A DNA stretch of 45,047 nucleotides from Bryobacterales bacterium (lineage in GTDB: Bacteria; Acidobacteriota; Terriglobia; Bryobacterales; UBA6623). The DNA is taken from contig JAJDTX010000031.1 in assembly GCA_022826925.1 (NCBI GenBank), positions 1-45,047 on the forward strand, in the 5' to 3' direction. Of this stretch, positions 35,302-43,426 are shown in pieces. Under the pieces are notes generated by a model that was given only the letters and a program-made list of their open reading frames with translations, ran no database searches and was not told the DNA's origin. How positions within the stretch are numbered: the stretch's first letter is position 1; every line of letters starts with the position of its first letter. A program made the position numbers and the translations under genes.

Positions 35302-35991
35302 ATGCACTACGAAATCGAAGGCGACAACCTTGAGATCGTGCGAGTCCGGCTGGATTCGCACGATAGCGTGTACGCCGAAGCCGGCAAGATGGTTTACAAG
35401 ACGCCCAACGTCGAGTGGCGGTCCGCCATGCGCGGCAAGGGCATCACGGGCAAGCTGATCGGCGGCCTGAAGAGCAAGCTGACCGGCGAGTCGCTGTTCT
35501 TCACCCACTTCGATTGCCCGGCCGGAGGCGGCGAAGTCGGATTCGCGGGCGACTTCCCCGGACGCGTGCGCGCGCTGGACCTGCAGCCCGGGCGGTCGGT
35601 CTTGGTGCAGCGCGACGGTTTCGTCGCTGCCGAGTCGGGGGTCAAATTGGACATCGCGTTCACGAAGAAGATCGGAGCCGGCTTCTTCGGCGGCGAGGGC
35701 TTTATCCTGCAGCGCTTGAGCGGTCAAGGCACGGCCTTCATTCACGCGGGCGGGGATTTCGTGGAGTTCGAACTGGCAGACGGCGAGAAGCTGCAGGCCG
35801 ACACCGGTTCGCTGGTCTGCTTCGACGACAGCGTCAGCTACGGGATCGAAATGGCCGGCGGAATCGCCGTGTCGCTCTTCGGCGGAGAGGGCCTGTTCCT
35901 AGCTACCCTGACCGGTCCCGGGAAGGTCGTGCTGCAGACTCTTACGCTCGAGAAGCTGCGCCGGGAGATGCAGGTCGGCCTGTCGTCGTAG
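35302..35991 (+). CDS. AIM24/TIGR00266 family protein
   Basis: A 229-residue beta-helix-like protein of the AIM24 (TIGR00266) family, related to tryptophan-RNA-attenuator-like folds; the bacterial function is unknown. Family features are MHYEIEGDNLEIVRVRL at the start, DSVYAEAGKMVYKTPNVEW, GGEGFILQRLSGQGTAFIHAGG and SLFGGEGLFLATLTGPGKVVLQTL. The ATG at 35302 is chosen over an in-frame TTG at 35272 because relatives begin at this point. It is convergent with the outer-membrane barrel gene, with 22 bases between the stops. Confidence 0.87.
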   Translation: MHYEIEGDNLEIVRVRLDSHDSVYAEAGKMVYKTPNVEWRSAMRGKGITGKLIGGLKSKLTGESLFFTHFDCPAGGGEVGFAGDFPGRVRALDLQPGRSVLVQRDGFVAAESGVKLDIAFTKKIGAGFFGGEGFILQRLSGQGTAFIHAGGDFVEFELADGEKLQADTGSLVCFDDSVSYGIEMAGGIAVSLFGGEGLFLATLTGPGKVVLQTLTLEKLRREMQVGLSS

Positions 35992-36013
35992 CTCCGGGCA
36001 ATGCTCGCAGCGT

Positions 36014-37987
36014 TTAGAAGCTCAGCGAAATGCTGGAGAAGCCGACATGGGCGCGGTACCCGCGAGTGCCCGAGAACCTCTCTGCATATCCGTAGTACTG
36101 CCAGCCGGCGTTCCACCGCAGGCCTTCCCGGAGCCGAACCGACAGGCGCGCTTGCGGTGATTGATACGTCATAGGCAAGCCCGAAAACAAGTTAGAACCA
36201 TCTCGCACGAGGCCGTCCCATCCTCCGGCCGTGTCCTTGGTGAACGAATACCTAAGCGAGAAGATGACCCGATCCGTCGGCACTACCCTTAGACCCACCG
36301 ACATCACATGGATGCTGCTGGCATAGACGCTACGCCCGCGGTCAGGCAAGTCTGGCAGGTCGAACAGGTTCAATATGCCGGTCGAAACGTCCATCTTCAA
36401 CAGGTTGTAGGCCACGTCAAGCACCGTGCCGCTGTCCGGCGACACCCAGGTGGCCTGCGCGCCCTGGGACCGGCTCTTCGAGCTGTGCGCCAGCAGTTCG
36501 GTGGGATTGTCGTTGACCCTGTTCCGGTAGAATCCGCCGAGCGTGAAGTCGCCCCGCCTCCAGCGGATCCGGGCAGACTCGTTGTGGAAACGGCGCTCGC
36601 TGGTCGCCGTGAGCGGTCGGTCGGCACGGCCGACCTCGAAGTCGACTGACGCGCGGACACCGGGAACGGGCAGCCAGCGGAACCCGCCCGCCGCGCTGCG
36701 CACGCGGTTGTCTTGGGACTCGAGGTCCCGGCCGAACTCGAAGTCTGGGAAACGCGTAGCCTCGCGCGTGCGAGCCCGCCGGTCGGAGAGACGATGGGCA
36801 CCGAACACGCTGATCTGCTTGCTGGGCCGAAACGTCGCTTCGCTCGCGTTGGAAAGCCTGCGGATGCCTAGGTGGTCAAAGCGGATAAACTCATTCCGGA
36901 ACAGGCCTGTCTCCAGAAACGCGGCTTGCCCGTCGATGCGGGTGTTGTGAAACGAAGTGGTGTTGGTCAGCGCCAGGCGCGAACTGGCCAAGAAGGTCAC
37001 AGTCACCTCGCCCGAGCCCTGCTTGCGATTCGCGTCACCCACCACGAACGTGTCGCGGACGGTGGCTGCGCTGGCGGCCGGGTCGGGCACCGCGAGATTC
37101 TGCATCAGCGTCGAGTTGCGGTAGCCCCCGGAATGAACGAAGCGGGCCGCAATACCCAAGCGCCCGCTCTCGCGACTGCGCAGCGCCACGGTAGTGATCG
37201 GCGTCCGGCCATGGAAAGGAGCGGAGCGGCTCAAGGACTCGACCGGCTGGATGTTCGGGGCTAGCGAGGGCCCAAGGGAAGCATCAACCGATGTGCCAAC
37301 CTCTTCGTACAAGTCCACCGCCTGGATCACTGTCAGCGCCAGCCCGAAGAAACGAGCCGAGAGGCCGGCACGGTACTGGCGGCCGTTCTGCTCCAGATCC
37401 GAGCGGTACCGCAGGAAGTTGCGGGCATCGAACCCGCCGTCTCGGTGCGGGATCGCCTCGGAGGCGAAGCCGGGGCCGGAACGACGGTTGAGGTCCAGGC
37501 CGAGAATGCCCTCCAAGCGCCCTCCCGGCCGGAGCACGACTTCGTGCGACTGCAGCGTGCGGCTGCTGCGCAGTCCGTGCTCGCCCCGCCAGAGTGTCGG
37601 CAAGCGGTTGTGGTAGCGAATCGTGCGGTGCTGCAGGTCATAGCGGAACAGGCCGTTTCGCTCCGCCCGGACTGTGTGGAGCTGATAAGGGTCCGCCAGC
37701 CCTCCCGTCGAGACCAGCGAAAGCTCGTCTAGTGGACCCCGGCGGTCCAGAGAAGTCGCCCGGAAACGGCCGTTGAACAAGCGCATGCCGTTGCCGTAGT
37801 TCACGCCGGCCCGGTACAGGTCGTGGTCTCCTCCGACTCGCGCGAAGCGATAGCCGGCCTCGAGCAGGTTCGAGACCTCGTAGGAGCCGATCTCCTGCGA
37901 GCGGGCCTGCTCGTCCGCGAGCGGCGCGACCGGCTGCTGCGCGGCTGCCAGCGACGGCACGAGGAGTGCGAGCGGACCGAGTCTCAT
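36014..37987 (-). CDS. MtrB/PioB-type outer-membrane beta-barrel
   Basis: A 657-residue outer-membrane barrel with a signal peptide (MRLGPLALLVPSLAAAQQ) and many alternating strands. It ends in SISLSF, with the C-terminal Phe recognised by the BAM machinery. Length, strand pattern and its place directly after a decaheme cytochrome gene match MtrB/PioB porins, which sheathe a decaheme protein to pass electrons through the outer membrane. The longer frame reaching back to 38140 is rejected: the ATG at 37987 overlaps the cytochrome stop in an ATGA and is followed at once by the signal peptide. The N-terminal CxxC seen in some MtrB proteins is not present. Confidence 0.85.
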   Translation of the reverse strand: MRLGPLALLVPSLAAAQQPVAPLADEQARSQEIGSYEVSNLLEAGYRFARVGGDHDLYRAGVNYGNGMRLFNGRFRATSLDRRGPLDELSLVSTGGLADPYQLHTVRAERNGLFRYDLQHRTIRYHNRLPTLWRGEHGLRSSRTLQSHEVVLRPGGRLEGILGLDLNRRSGPGFASEAIPHRDGGFDARNFLRYRSDLEQNGRQYRAGLSARFFGLALTVIQAVDLYEEVGTSVDASLGPSLAPNIQPVESLSRSAPFHGRTPITTVALRSRESGRLGIAARFVHSGGYRNSTLMQNLAVPDPAASAATVRDTFVVGDANRKQGSGEVTVTFLASSRLALTNTTSFHNTRIDGQAAFLETGLFRNEFIRFDHLGIRRLSNASEATFRPSKQISVFGAHRLSDRRARTREATRFPDFEFGRDLESQDNRVRSAAGGFRWLPVPGVRASVDFEVGRADRPLTATSERRFHNESARIRWRRGDFTLGGFYRNRVNDNPTELLAHSSKSRSQGAQATWVSPDSGTVLDVAYNLLKMDVSTGILNLFDLPDLPDRGRSVYASSIHVMSVGLRVVPTDRVIFSLRYSFTKDTAGGWDGLVRDGSNLFSGLPMTYQSPQARLSVRLREGLRWNAGWQYYGYAERFSGTRGYRAHVGFSSISLSF

Positions 37988-38952
37988 CGCCGGAACAGGG
38001 GGTCGGCATTCGAGCCGTGGATGCGCGAATGGCAGAGCACGCACTCTCGGAAGGCAGGATCGGCCAGGTTGTGGAAGCCCGCCCAAGGGCTGACGATGCC
38101 TCGGCCGGTCGTCCCGAAGCCGTCGATCGCGTTGTGGCACTCGAGGCAGAGCGTGAACGCTACGGGCCGGGCCAGCAGCCGAGGGGTCGTGCTGCCGTGC
38201 GGCTCGTGACAGCTGCCGCAGCCCTCAACCCGCACGGGCGGGTGCTCGTAGACGAACGGCCCGCGCTTGTCGGTGTGGCAGCCCACGCAGGGAAGGTCGT
38301 TCCCGAACGAGGGCGAGACCATGCGAGAGGAGTGTGCCGGCGCCCAAGACACGACGGGCGCGCCGTGAGGATTGTGGCAATCGGTGCATTCCATCGCCCC
38401 TTCGTTGACGCGGTGCTTGAACGGCATCTCGAAGCGCGCGCGAATGTCTTGATGGCAGCCGTAACACAGGTCCCGCTGCCGCCCCGCCAACAGCGCCCCG
38501 GTCTCGTGCGGATCGTGAATCGAATGGCAGCTGGTACAGCCAACCTCGCCAGTCGCGTGCGCGGACGTGCGGACATGCATCTTTCCTAGGTCGCCGGCAT
38601 GGCAGGCCAAGCAGCTCTCTTGCGCTTGGGCGGGAGTGAGTGCCGGAAAGCGCACGATCTTTTCCGGGTCGGCCGAGATCGCGTGCTCGAACCCCGGTCC
38701 GTGGCACCCTTCGCAGCCGGTGCGCTCGGGCGGCAGCTTGCCGGACGCGACGGAATTGAAATGCGGATTGCGGCGAAACGAATCGGCTAGGTCCGCATGG
38801 CAGCCCTGACAGACTTGGCCTCCCACGAACTGCTGTTGGGCGGATGCCTGGCCCTGGGCGAGGAGGGGGGCGGCCCCGAGCGCTGCGAGGCACCCAAGCG
38901 ATGCCCAAACAGCAAACCACTGCATGCCGGTAGCTCGCAACAGGGGGCGCAT
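37984..38952 (-). CDS. Decaheme c-type cytochrome (DmsE/MtrA-like)
   Basis: A 322-residue exported cytochrome with exactly ten CXXCH haem sites, starting at residues 48, 80, 114, 139, 163, 189, 222, 245, 269 and 304. A signal peptide (core WFAVWASLGCLAALGAAPLLAQ) sends it to the periplasm. Size and ten haems match the DmsE/MtrA/PioA group. These proteins plug a porin and carry electrons across the outer membrane to or from external acceptors such as minerals or DMSO. The porin gene follows with an ATGA overlap. Starts at 38976 and 38925 are possible; 38952 is chosen because basic residues then precede the hydrophobic core. Confidence 0.92.
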   Translation of the reverse strand: MRPLLRATGMQWFAVWASLGCLAALGAAPLLAQGQASAQQQFVGGQVCQGCHADLADSFRRNPHFNSVASGKLPPERTGCEGCHGPGFEHAISADPEKIVRFPALTPAQAQESCLACHAGDLGKMHVRTSAHATGEVGCTSCHSIHDPHETGALLAGRQRDLCYGCHQDIRARFEMPFKHRVNEGAMECTDCHNPHGAPVVSWAPAHSSRMVSPSFGNDLPCVGCHTDKRGPFVYEHPPVRVEGCGSCHEPHGSTTPRLLARPVAFTLCLECHNAIDGFGTTGRGIVSPWAGFHNLADPAFRECVLCHSRIHGSNADPLFRR

Positions 38953-39047
38953 GCGGGTTGTTCCCGACCATACCACGCCCCGAAATCGCTCGGAGCCGGC
39001 CGAAGCTACGCGGCCCTGGCGGGCAACCGGTGCGCAAACAACTGTGC

Positions 39048-39053
39048 TACTAT
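39048..39053 (+). promoter_or_regulatory. Candidate -10 box for rpsO-pnp
   Basis: TACTAT lies about 50 bases before the rpsO start, in the gap shared with the divergent cytochrome operon. No good -35 hexamer is visible. Confidence 0.3.
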
Positions 39054-39103
39054 GGGTTCAAGCCAAGCAGAGATTGGAAAAAACAAGGAGACCTGAATCG
39101 AGC

Positions 39104-39373
39104 ATGCCACTCGCACCTGAGGCGAAGCAAGAACTCGTCAAGACCTTCGGGAGTCACCCAAATGATGTCGGTTCCTCCCAAGTTCAGATCGCGGCTCTTA
39201 CGCATCGCATCTTGGAACTCACTGAGCACTTGAAAATCCACCGCAAGGACTTCTCGTCCCGGCGCGGGCTTCTCAAGCTGGTCAGCAGGCGCCGCAGCCT
39301 GCTGCGCTATTTGAGCAGAAAGAACCCTGCAGAGTATGTGAAGGTCGTGGAGTCCCTAGGCCTGCGCGGTTAG
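39104..39373 (+). CDS. rpsO: 30S ribosomal protein uS15
   Basis: An 89-residue protein, exactly the usual length of uS15, which binds 16S rRNA in the platform of the small subunit. Recognisable blocks are FGSHPNDVGSSQVQIAALTHRI, LTEHLKIHRKDFSSRRGLLKLVSRRR and LLRYLSRKNPAEYVKVVESLGLRG. The ATG at 39104 is fixed by the family N-terminus; AAGGAG lies about 13 bases before it, a long spacing. Gene order rpsO-pnp is conserved across many bacteria. Confidence 0.97.
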   Translation: MPLAPEAKQELVKTFGSHPNDVGSSQVQIAALTHRILELTEHLKIHRKDFSSRRGLLKLVSRRRSLLRYLSRKNPAEYVKVVESLGLRG

Positions 39374-39407
39374 CGCGGTGGGGCTCCAGCAGGCCATGCT
39401 GCATGTT

Positions 39408-39426
39408 GCTGACAAGACGCGTCAGC
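39408..39426 (+). promoter_or_regulatory. Hairpin 1 in the rpsO-pnp leader
   Basis: GCTGAC-aagacgc-GTCAGC: a perfect six-base-pair stem with a seven-base loop, 34 bases after the rpsO stop. It has no U-run, so it is more likely a processing or stability element than a terminator. Confidence 0.35.
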
Positions 39427-39438
39427 TGGAAATCACTG

Positions 39439-39456
39439 TCCCTGTGTCCGCAGGGA
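39439..39456 (+). promoter_or_regulatory. Hairpin 2 in the rpsO-pnp leader
   Basis: TCCCTG-tgtccg-CAGGGA: a perfect six-base-pair stem with a six-base loop, 12 bases downstream of hairpin 1. Confidence 0.35.
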
Positions 39457-39564
39457 ATGCCACCAGACAATGCACGGGGTCTCGGGCGTCCGCGATGGCG
39501 CGGTCCGCTCTGACAGTGTCCGTGCATCTCCCCTAGCCAATCTCTCTGCGAGGCCGGGAACGGA

Positions 39565-39586
39565 CTTCCGCTGAAGGCAGCGGAAG
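39565..39586 (+). promoter_or_regulatory. Hairpin 3 just upstream of the pnp ribosome site
   Basis: CTTCCGCT-gaaggc-AGCGGAAG: a perfect eight-base-pair stem with a six-base loop. It ends a few bases before AAGGAAAAA and 24 bases before the pnp ATG. In Escherichia coli a leader stem before pnp is cut by RNase III in autoregulation by PNPase; this stem is a candidate analogue. Confidence 0.45.
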
Positions 39587-39610
39587 CCACACAAGGAAAA
39601 AGCAGAAATC

Positions 39611-41902
39611 ATGAAACACACAGTAGAATTCGAGCTCGACGGCAAGACCGTCTCGCTCGAGAGCGGCCGTTTAGCCAAGCAGGCGGGCGGCTCGGTTGTC
39701 GTCCGTTGCGGAGACACCCAAGTGCTCGTCACCGCCACCTCGGCCGCCGAGCCCCGCGAGGGCATCGACTTCTTCCCGCTGACGGTCGACTATCGCGAGT
39801 ACACCTACTCCGCGGGCCGTTTCCCCGGCGGATACATCAAGCGCGAGGCGCGCCCGACGGAAAAGGAGACCGTGACCTGCCGGCTGATCGACAGGCCGCT
39901 GAGACCCCTCTTTCCCGACGGCTACCGAAACGAGACACAGATCATCGGGATGGTGACCTCGTCTGACCCAACCCACGATCCCAGCCTGTACGCCATGGCA
40001 GGGGCATCCGCGGCGGTGGCCGTGTCGGACATCCCCGTCGTCCACACCACCGGGTCGGTGCGTGTGGCGCGCCTGGGCGAGGACGAGTGGGTCCTGAACC
40101 CGACCTACGAGCAATTGGCCGACGCCAACGTCAACATCACCGTCGCGGCCGCGAAAGACGGCATCGTGATGGTCGAAGCGGATGCCAACGAGGCTGACGA
40201 AGACGCCATGATCGAGGCGATCCGGCGCGGCCACGAGGGCTGCAAGCAGATCATCGCCGCGATCGAGGAGTTGGCCGCCAAGGCGGGCAAGCCCAAGCGC
40301 GACTTCACGCCGCCAGCCTTCGACCAAGCGGTGCGTGACGAGATCGAGGCGAAGTGGGGCGAGCAGGCCGAGGCCGCGCTGGACACCAGCAACAAGGACA
40401 AGCTCTCCAGCTATGCCGAGTTCCGGGCCATCAAGAAGGAGATCAAGCAGGCCTTTGCCGACGATTCCGAGAAGCAGGCCGAAGTGTCCGCCTTCATGGA
40501 TCCGTGGCAGGAGAAGCTCTTCCGCAAGCAGGTGTTCGAGCTGAAACGCCGGCCCGACCACCGCGCCCCAGAACAGATCCGTCCGATCGCCTGCGAGGTC
40601 AGCGAGCTGGCGCGCGCCCACGGCTCTGCCGTGTTCACGCGCGGCGAGACGCAGGCCCTCGTGTCGGCCACGCTCGGCACCAAGGTCGACGGCCAGCGGC
40701 AGGAGCGGATCGAGGATCCCAACTACGAGAAGACCTTCATGGTCCACTACAACTTCCCGCCGTTCAGCGTCGGCGAGACCGGCTTCATGCGCGGGCCGGG
40801 CCGGCGAGAGATCGGCCACGGCCTGCTCGCCGAGCGCGCCCTGACGCCGGTCATCCCTGACCAGGAGAAATTCCCGTACACGATCCGCGTGGTCAGCGAC
40901 ATTCTCGAATCTAACGGCTCCAGTTCGATGGCGAGCGTCTGCGGCGGCACTCTGGCGCTGATGGACGCCGGAGTTCCGATCAAGGCTCCCGTAGCGGGCA
41001 TCGCCATGGGATTGGTAACGCAAGACGACGACTTCGTGGTGTTGACCGACATCGCCGGCGCCGAGGACCACTACGGAGACATGGACTTCAAGGTCGCCGG
41101 CACCAAAGACGGCATCACTGCCTTGCAGATGGACATCAAGCAGCCCAAGGTCAGCCTTGAGGTGCTGCAGAAGGCACTCGAGCAAGCGCGACAGGCGCGC
41201 CTCGAGATCTTGGAAACGATGGGAGCCACGCTGGAGGCCCCGCGCGAACAACTGGCAGAGCACGCTCCGCAGATCGTCCAGATCACGATCCCCGAGAGCA
41301 AGATCCGCGACCTGATCGGGCCGGGCGGCAAGACCATCAAGGGACTGGTTGAAGAGACCGGCGCGAAGATCGACGTCAGCGACGACGGCACAGTCAGCGT
41401 GGCTTCGTCGGACCGCACCAAGGGCCAGGAGGCCATCGAGAAGATCAAGGCCCTGACTGCTTCCCCGGAAGTGGGCAAGGAGTATCTCGGCAAGGTCACC
41501 AAGATCGCCGCTTTCGGAGCGTTCGTGGAGATCTTCCCGGGCACCGAGGGCCTGCTGCACATCAGCGAGATCTCCGACCAGCACGTACGCGAAGTCAGCG
41601 ACGAGTTGAACGAAGGGGATCAGGTGCTGGTCAAGTGCCTCGCACTAGACGGCAATCGGATCAGGCTGAGCCGGCGCGCCATCCTGCGGGAACGCGACGG
41701 CGGCGAGGACGGCGATCAACCCGATCAGTCCGAACGGTCCGACTGGGACCGGAGACGCAGCGGCCGTCCTGGCGGGCGAGGCCGCCCGCGACGTGATCGC
41801 GGCGATGACCGCGGGGACCGGCGCGATCGGCCGCCGCGCGACCGCCCGTTCCGCGGACGGCGCTCGTCTCGGGGACCGCGCGACGGCGACAGGCGCGACT
41901 GA
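39611..41902 (+). CDS. pnp: Polyribonucleotide nucleotidyltransferase (PNPase)
   Basis: A 763-residue phosphorolytic 3'-5' exoribonuclease of mRNA decay. It shows two RNase PH cores (first about 10-225, second about 320-550 beginning with IRPIACEV and a FTRGETQALVSATLG block), the helical linker between them, a KH domain (IRDLIGPGGKTIKGLVEETGAKI, about 560-615) and an S1 domain (GKVTKIAAFGAFVEIFPGTEGLLHISEIS, about 625-690). After about residue 697 there is a non-conserved tail of some 65 residues very rich in Arg, Gly and Asp, probably disordered and RNA-binding; most bacterial PNPases are near 700 residues. AAGGAAAAA precedes the ATG. The gene follows rpsO and is followed by a strong hairpin. 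Confidence 0.97.
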   Translation: MKHTVEFELDGKTVSLESGRLAKQAGGSVVVRCGDTQVLVTATSAAEPREGIDFFPLTVDYREYTYSAGRFPGGYIKREARPTEKETVTCRLIDRPLRPLFPDGYRNETQIIGMVTSSDPTHDPSLYAMAGASAAVAVSDIPVVHTTGSVRVARLGEDEWVLNPTYEQLADANVNITVAAAKDGIVMVEADANEADEDAMIEAIRRGHEGCKQIIAAIEELAAKAGKPKRDFTPPAFDQAVRDEIEAKWGEQAEAALDTSNKDKLSSYAEFRAIKKEIKQAFADDSEKQAEVSAFMDPWQEKLFRKQVFELKRRPDHRAPEQIRPIACEVSELARAHGSAVFTRGETQALVSATLGTKVDGQRQERIEDPNYEKTFMVHYNFPPFSVGETGFMRGPGRREIGHGLLAERALTPVIPDQEKFPYTIRVVSDILESNGSSSMASVCGGTLALMDAGVPIKAPVAGIAMGLVTQDDDFVVLTDIAGAEDHYGDMDFKVAGTKDGITALQMDIKQPKVSLEVLQKALEQARQARLEILETMGATLEAPREQLAEHAPQIVQITIPESKIRDLIGPGGKTIKGLVEETGAKIDVSDDGTVSVASSDRTKGQEAIEKIKALTASPEVGKEYLGKVTKIAAFGAFVEIFPGTEGLLHISEISDQHVREVSDELNEGDQVLVKCLALDGNRIRLSRRAILRERDGGEDGDQPDQSERSDWDRRRSGRPGGRGRPRRDRGDDRGDRRDRPPRDRPFRGRRSSRGPRDGDRRD

Positions 41903-41941
41903 GCGCCCGTCCCGAAGCAAGCACGGAGCAAACCGTAAGAG

Positions 41942-41970
41942 GCGGCCTCCATCGACCCGATGGAGGCCGC
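41942..41970 (+). terminator. Strong hairpin after pnp
   Basis: A perfect 13-base-pair stem (GCGGCCTCCATCG paired with CGATGGAGGCCGC) around a three-base loop, 40 bases after the pnp stop. Only a weak U-rich stretch follows, so it may serve as a terminator or as a 3' end protector. Confidence 0.6.
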
Positions 41971-42057
41971 TCAAGCGTTCCTTCAGAGGTAGGACCCGGC
42001 GGCTTGAATAGAAGGTTGAGTGGCTTTGATCAGGACCTGTCCGGCAAAGAGTGGTTC

Positions 42058-42258
42058 ATGACCGATCCGAAGGAAACCGCAGACGGGGTCCGAAACATCA
42101 TCGGCGCAAATGCTCTGCGGGGAAATGCGAGCAATCTCGCAATCGAGGACGCGATCGACGACGCGTTCAAGGATGTCACGGCCGACGATTGGATCAGGCT
42201 TCCCGCAGACCTCACCGACCGCCTCGACGACCACCTTTACGGAAGAGATCAGGCGTGA
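42058..42258 (+). CDS. Small acidic protein of unknown function
   Basis: A 66-residue Asp-rich protein starting MTDPKETADGVRNIIGANAL and ending TDRLDDHLYGRDQA. Helical, soluble, no cysteine and no membrane segment. The ATG at 42058 has AAAGAG at good spacing; an in-frame TTG at 42004 gives a longer version. The composition and codon use look like a real gene, but I do not recognise a family. It lies beyond the pnp hairpin and so may have its own promoter. Confidence 0.5.
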   Translation: MTDPKETADGVRNIIGANALRGNASNLAIEDAIDDAFKDVTADDWIRLPADLTDRLDDHLYGRDQA

Positions 42259-42452
42259 TCAGCGCATTCGCAGACATCGTCTACTGAATCGCCACGCCGC
42301 GTCCGAATGATCAGCGGCGCACAGTAGCTGATGTCCCAGTAGGTCGCGTGGTTTCTGCCCACTAAGGTCTGATCAGAAGCCAGAGACCGGTCGGAGGGGG
42401 TGCGATCGATCCAGAGACCTCGCCCGGCAGCCTTGGCACGGGTCGCGGCTTC

Positions 42453-43349
42453 TCAAGCGCCACCACTCAGCCGTTCCTCCAAGATCATCCCATCATGAAA
42501 CCCGACGATCCGCATCCGGCTCGGATCCGGACCCAGGGCCGCCCGAGGCACGAGGCCGACCAATTCCGAAGCTACGACCTCCGCACCAAGCCCTGCTGCT
42601 AGGCGCGACACTTCGTCGAATACCAGCGGCAGCGGTGTCAGGTCCGGCTGTGTGATGTTCATCGAGACTTGGGCGATCTGGGCGGATTCCAGGTACATGC
42701 CCAACGCCTTCACTCCGGGCAAACCGCCTCCGGCTGCGCGAATCCGGCCAGCGATTACCTTCGCCGGCTGGGCGTCGCGGCAGTCCAGCAACACGTTGTA
42801 CGCTACCAGCGGACCCCGGACTCCTAGGCAGCATGCCCCGGCCGAAGGGTGCAGTTGAGGGCCTCCAATGTCCGGGAGGTATTTGCCGTCCCGGACTAGT
42901 TCTCTAAGTCTCTCGAACCCCACCTTGCGCACTGCCTCCAGCGGCCTTCGCCCCTCCCGGACGGCGGCGTCGCCGTATAGGTACACCGGCAGGCCTAGTT
43001 CACTCCAAAGACACTCGCCGATCGACCGGGCAACGTCCAAGCACGCATCCCAAGGCGTGTCGTGCAAAGGCACGATCGGAACGACATCAATGGCGCCGAC
43101 CCTTGGGTGAGTGCCGTCGTGGGCATTGAGGTCTATGCTCTCCACGGCCTCTCCAGCCGCAGCCATGACAGCCGTGTCGATCACGCCGAGACCTGCTGCG
43201 AAAGTCAACACGGAGCGATGGTGGTCGTGATCGCTGTGCCGGTCGAGCAACCTCGCCCCTGACCTCCGAACTACGCGCTCGAGCCGGTCCAGTGTCGTCG
43301 GGTCGCGGCCTTCCGAGAAGTTCGGGACACATGCGGCCAGTTGTGTCAT
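42453..43349 (-). CDS. Glutamate formimidoyltransferase
   Basis: A 298-residue protein equal to the N-terminal formiminotransferase part of FtcD, without the cyclodeaminase. It moves the formimino group of N-formimino-glutamate, a histidine breakdown product, onto tetrahydrofolate. Family blocks are ACVPNFSEGRD at the start, LDRHSDHDHHRSVLTFAG-like sequence, NAHDGTHPRVGAIDVVPIVPL and MNITQPDLTPL. Stand-alone versions are common in bacteria. No other histidine-utilisation gene is in the window. It is divergent from ccmC with a 77-base gap. Confidence 0.93.
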   Translation of the reverse strand: MTQLAACVPNFSEGRDPTTLDRLERVVRRSGARLLDRHSDHDHHRSVLTFAAGLGVIDTAVMAAAGEAVESIDLNAHDGTHPRVGAIDVVPIVPLHDTPWDACLDVARSIGECLWSELGLPVYLYGDAAVREGRRPLEAVRKVGFERLRELVRDGKYLPDIGGPQLHPSAGACCLGVRGPLVAYNVLLDCRDAQPAKVIAGRIRAAGGGLPGVKALGMYLESAQIAQVSMNITQPDLTPLPLVFDEVSRLAAGLGAEVVASELVGLVPRAALGPDPSRMRIVGFHDGMILEERLSGGA

Positions 43350-43426
43350 AGTGCCCTACTGCAATTGTCGCCCGACGGCTCCCGGAGCTGTCTCGCCCCC
43401 TTCGTGCCGCTCGGCTAAACTCAAGC

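Noticed and set aside
36014..38140. Longer version of the porin gene starting inside the cytochrome gene
   Set aside because: The extra 51 residues are Arg/Pro-rich with no signal; the ATG at 37987 begins a good signal peptide and forms an ATGA overlap.
39671..41584. 637-codon open frame antisense to pnp
   Set aside because: The plus strand is unmistakably PNPase; the antisense frame is open because of GC-rich codon bias.
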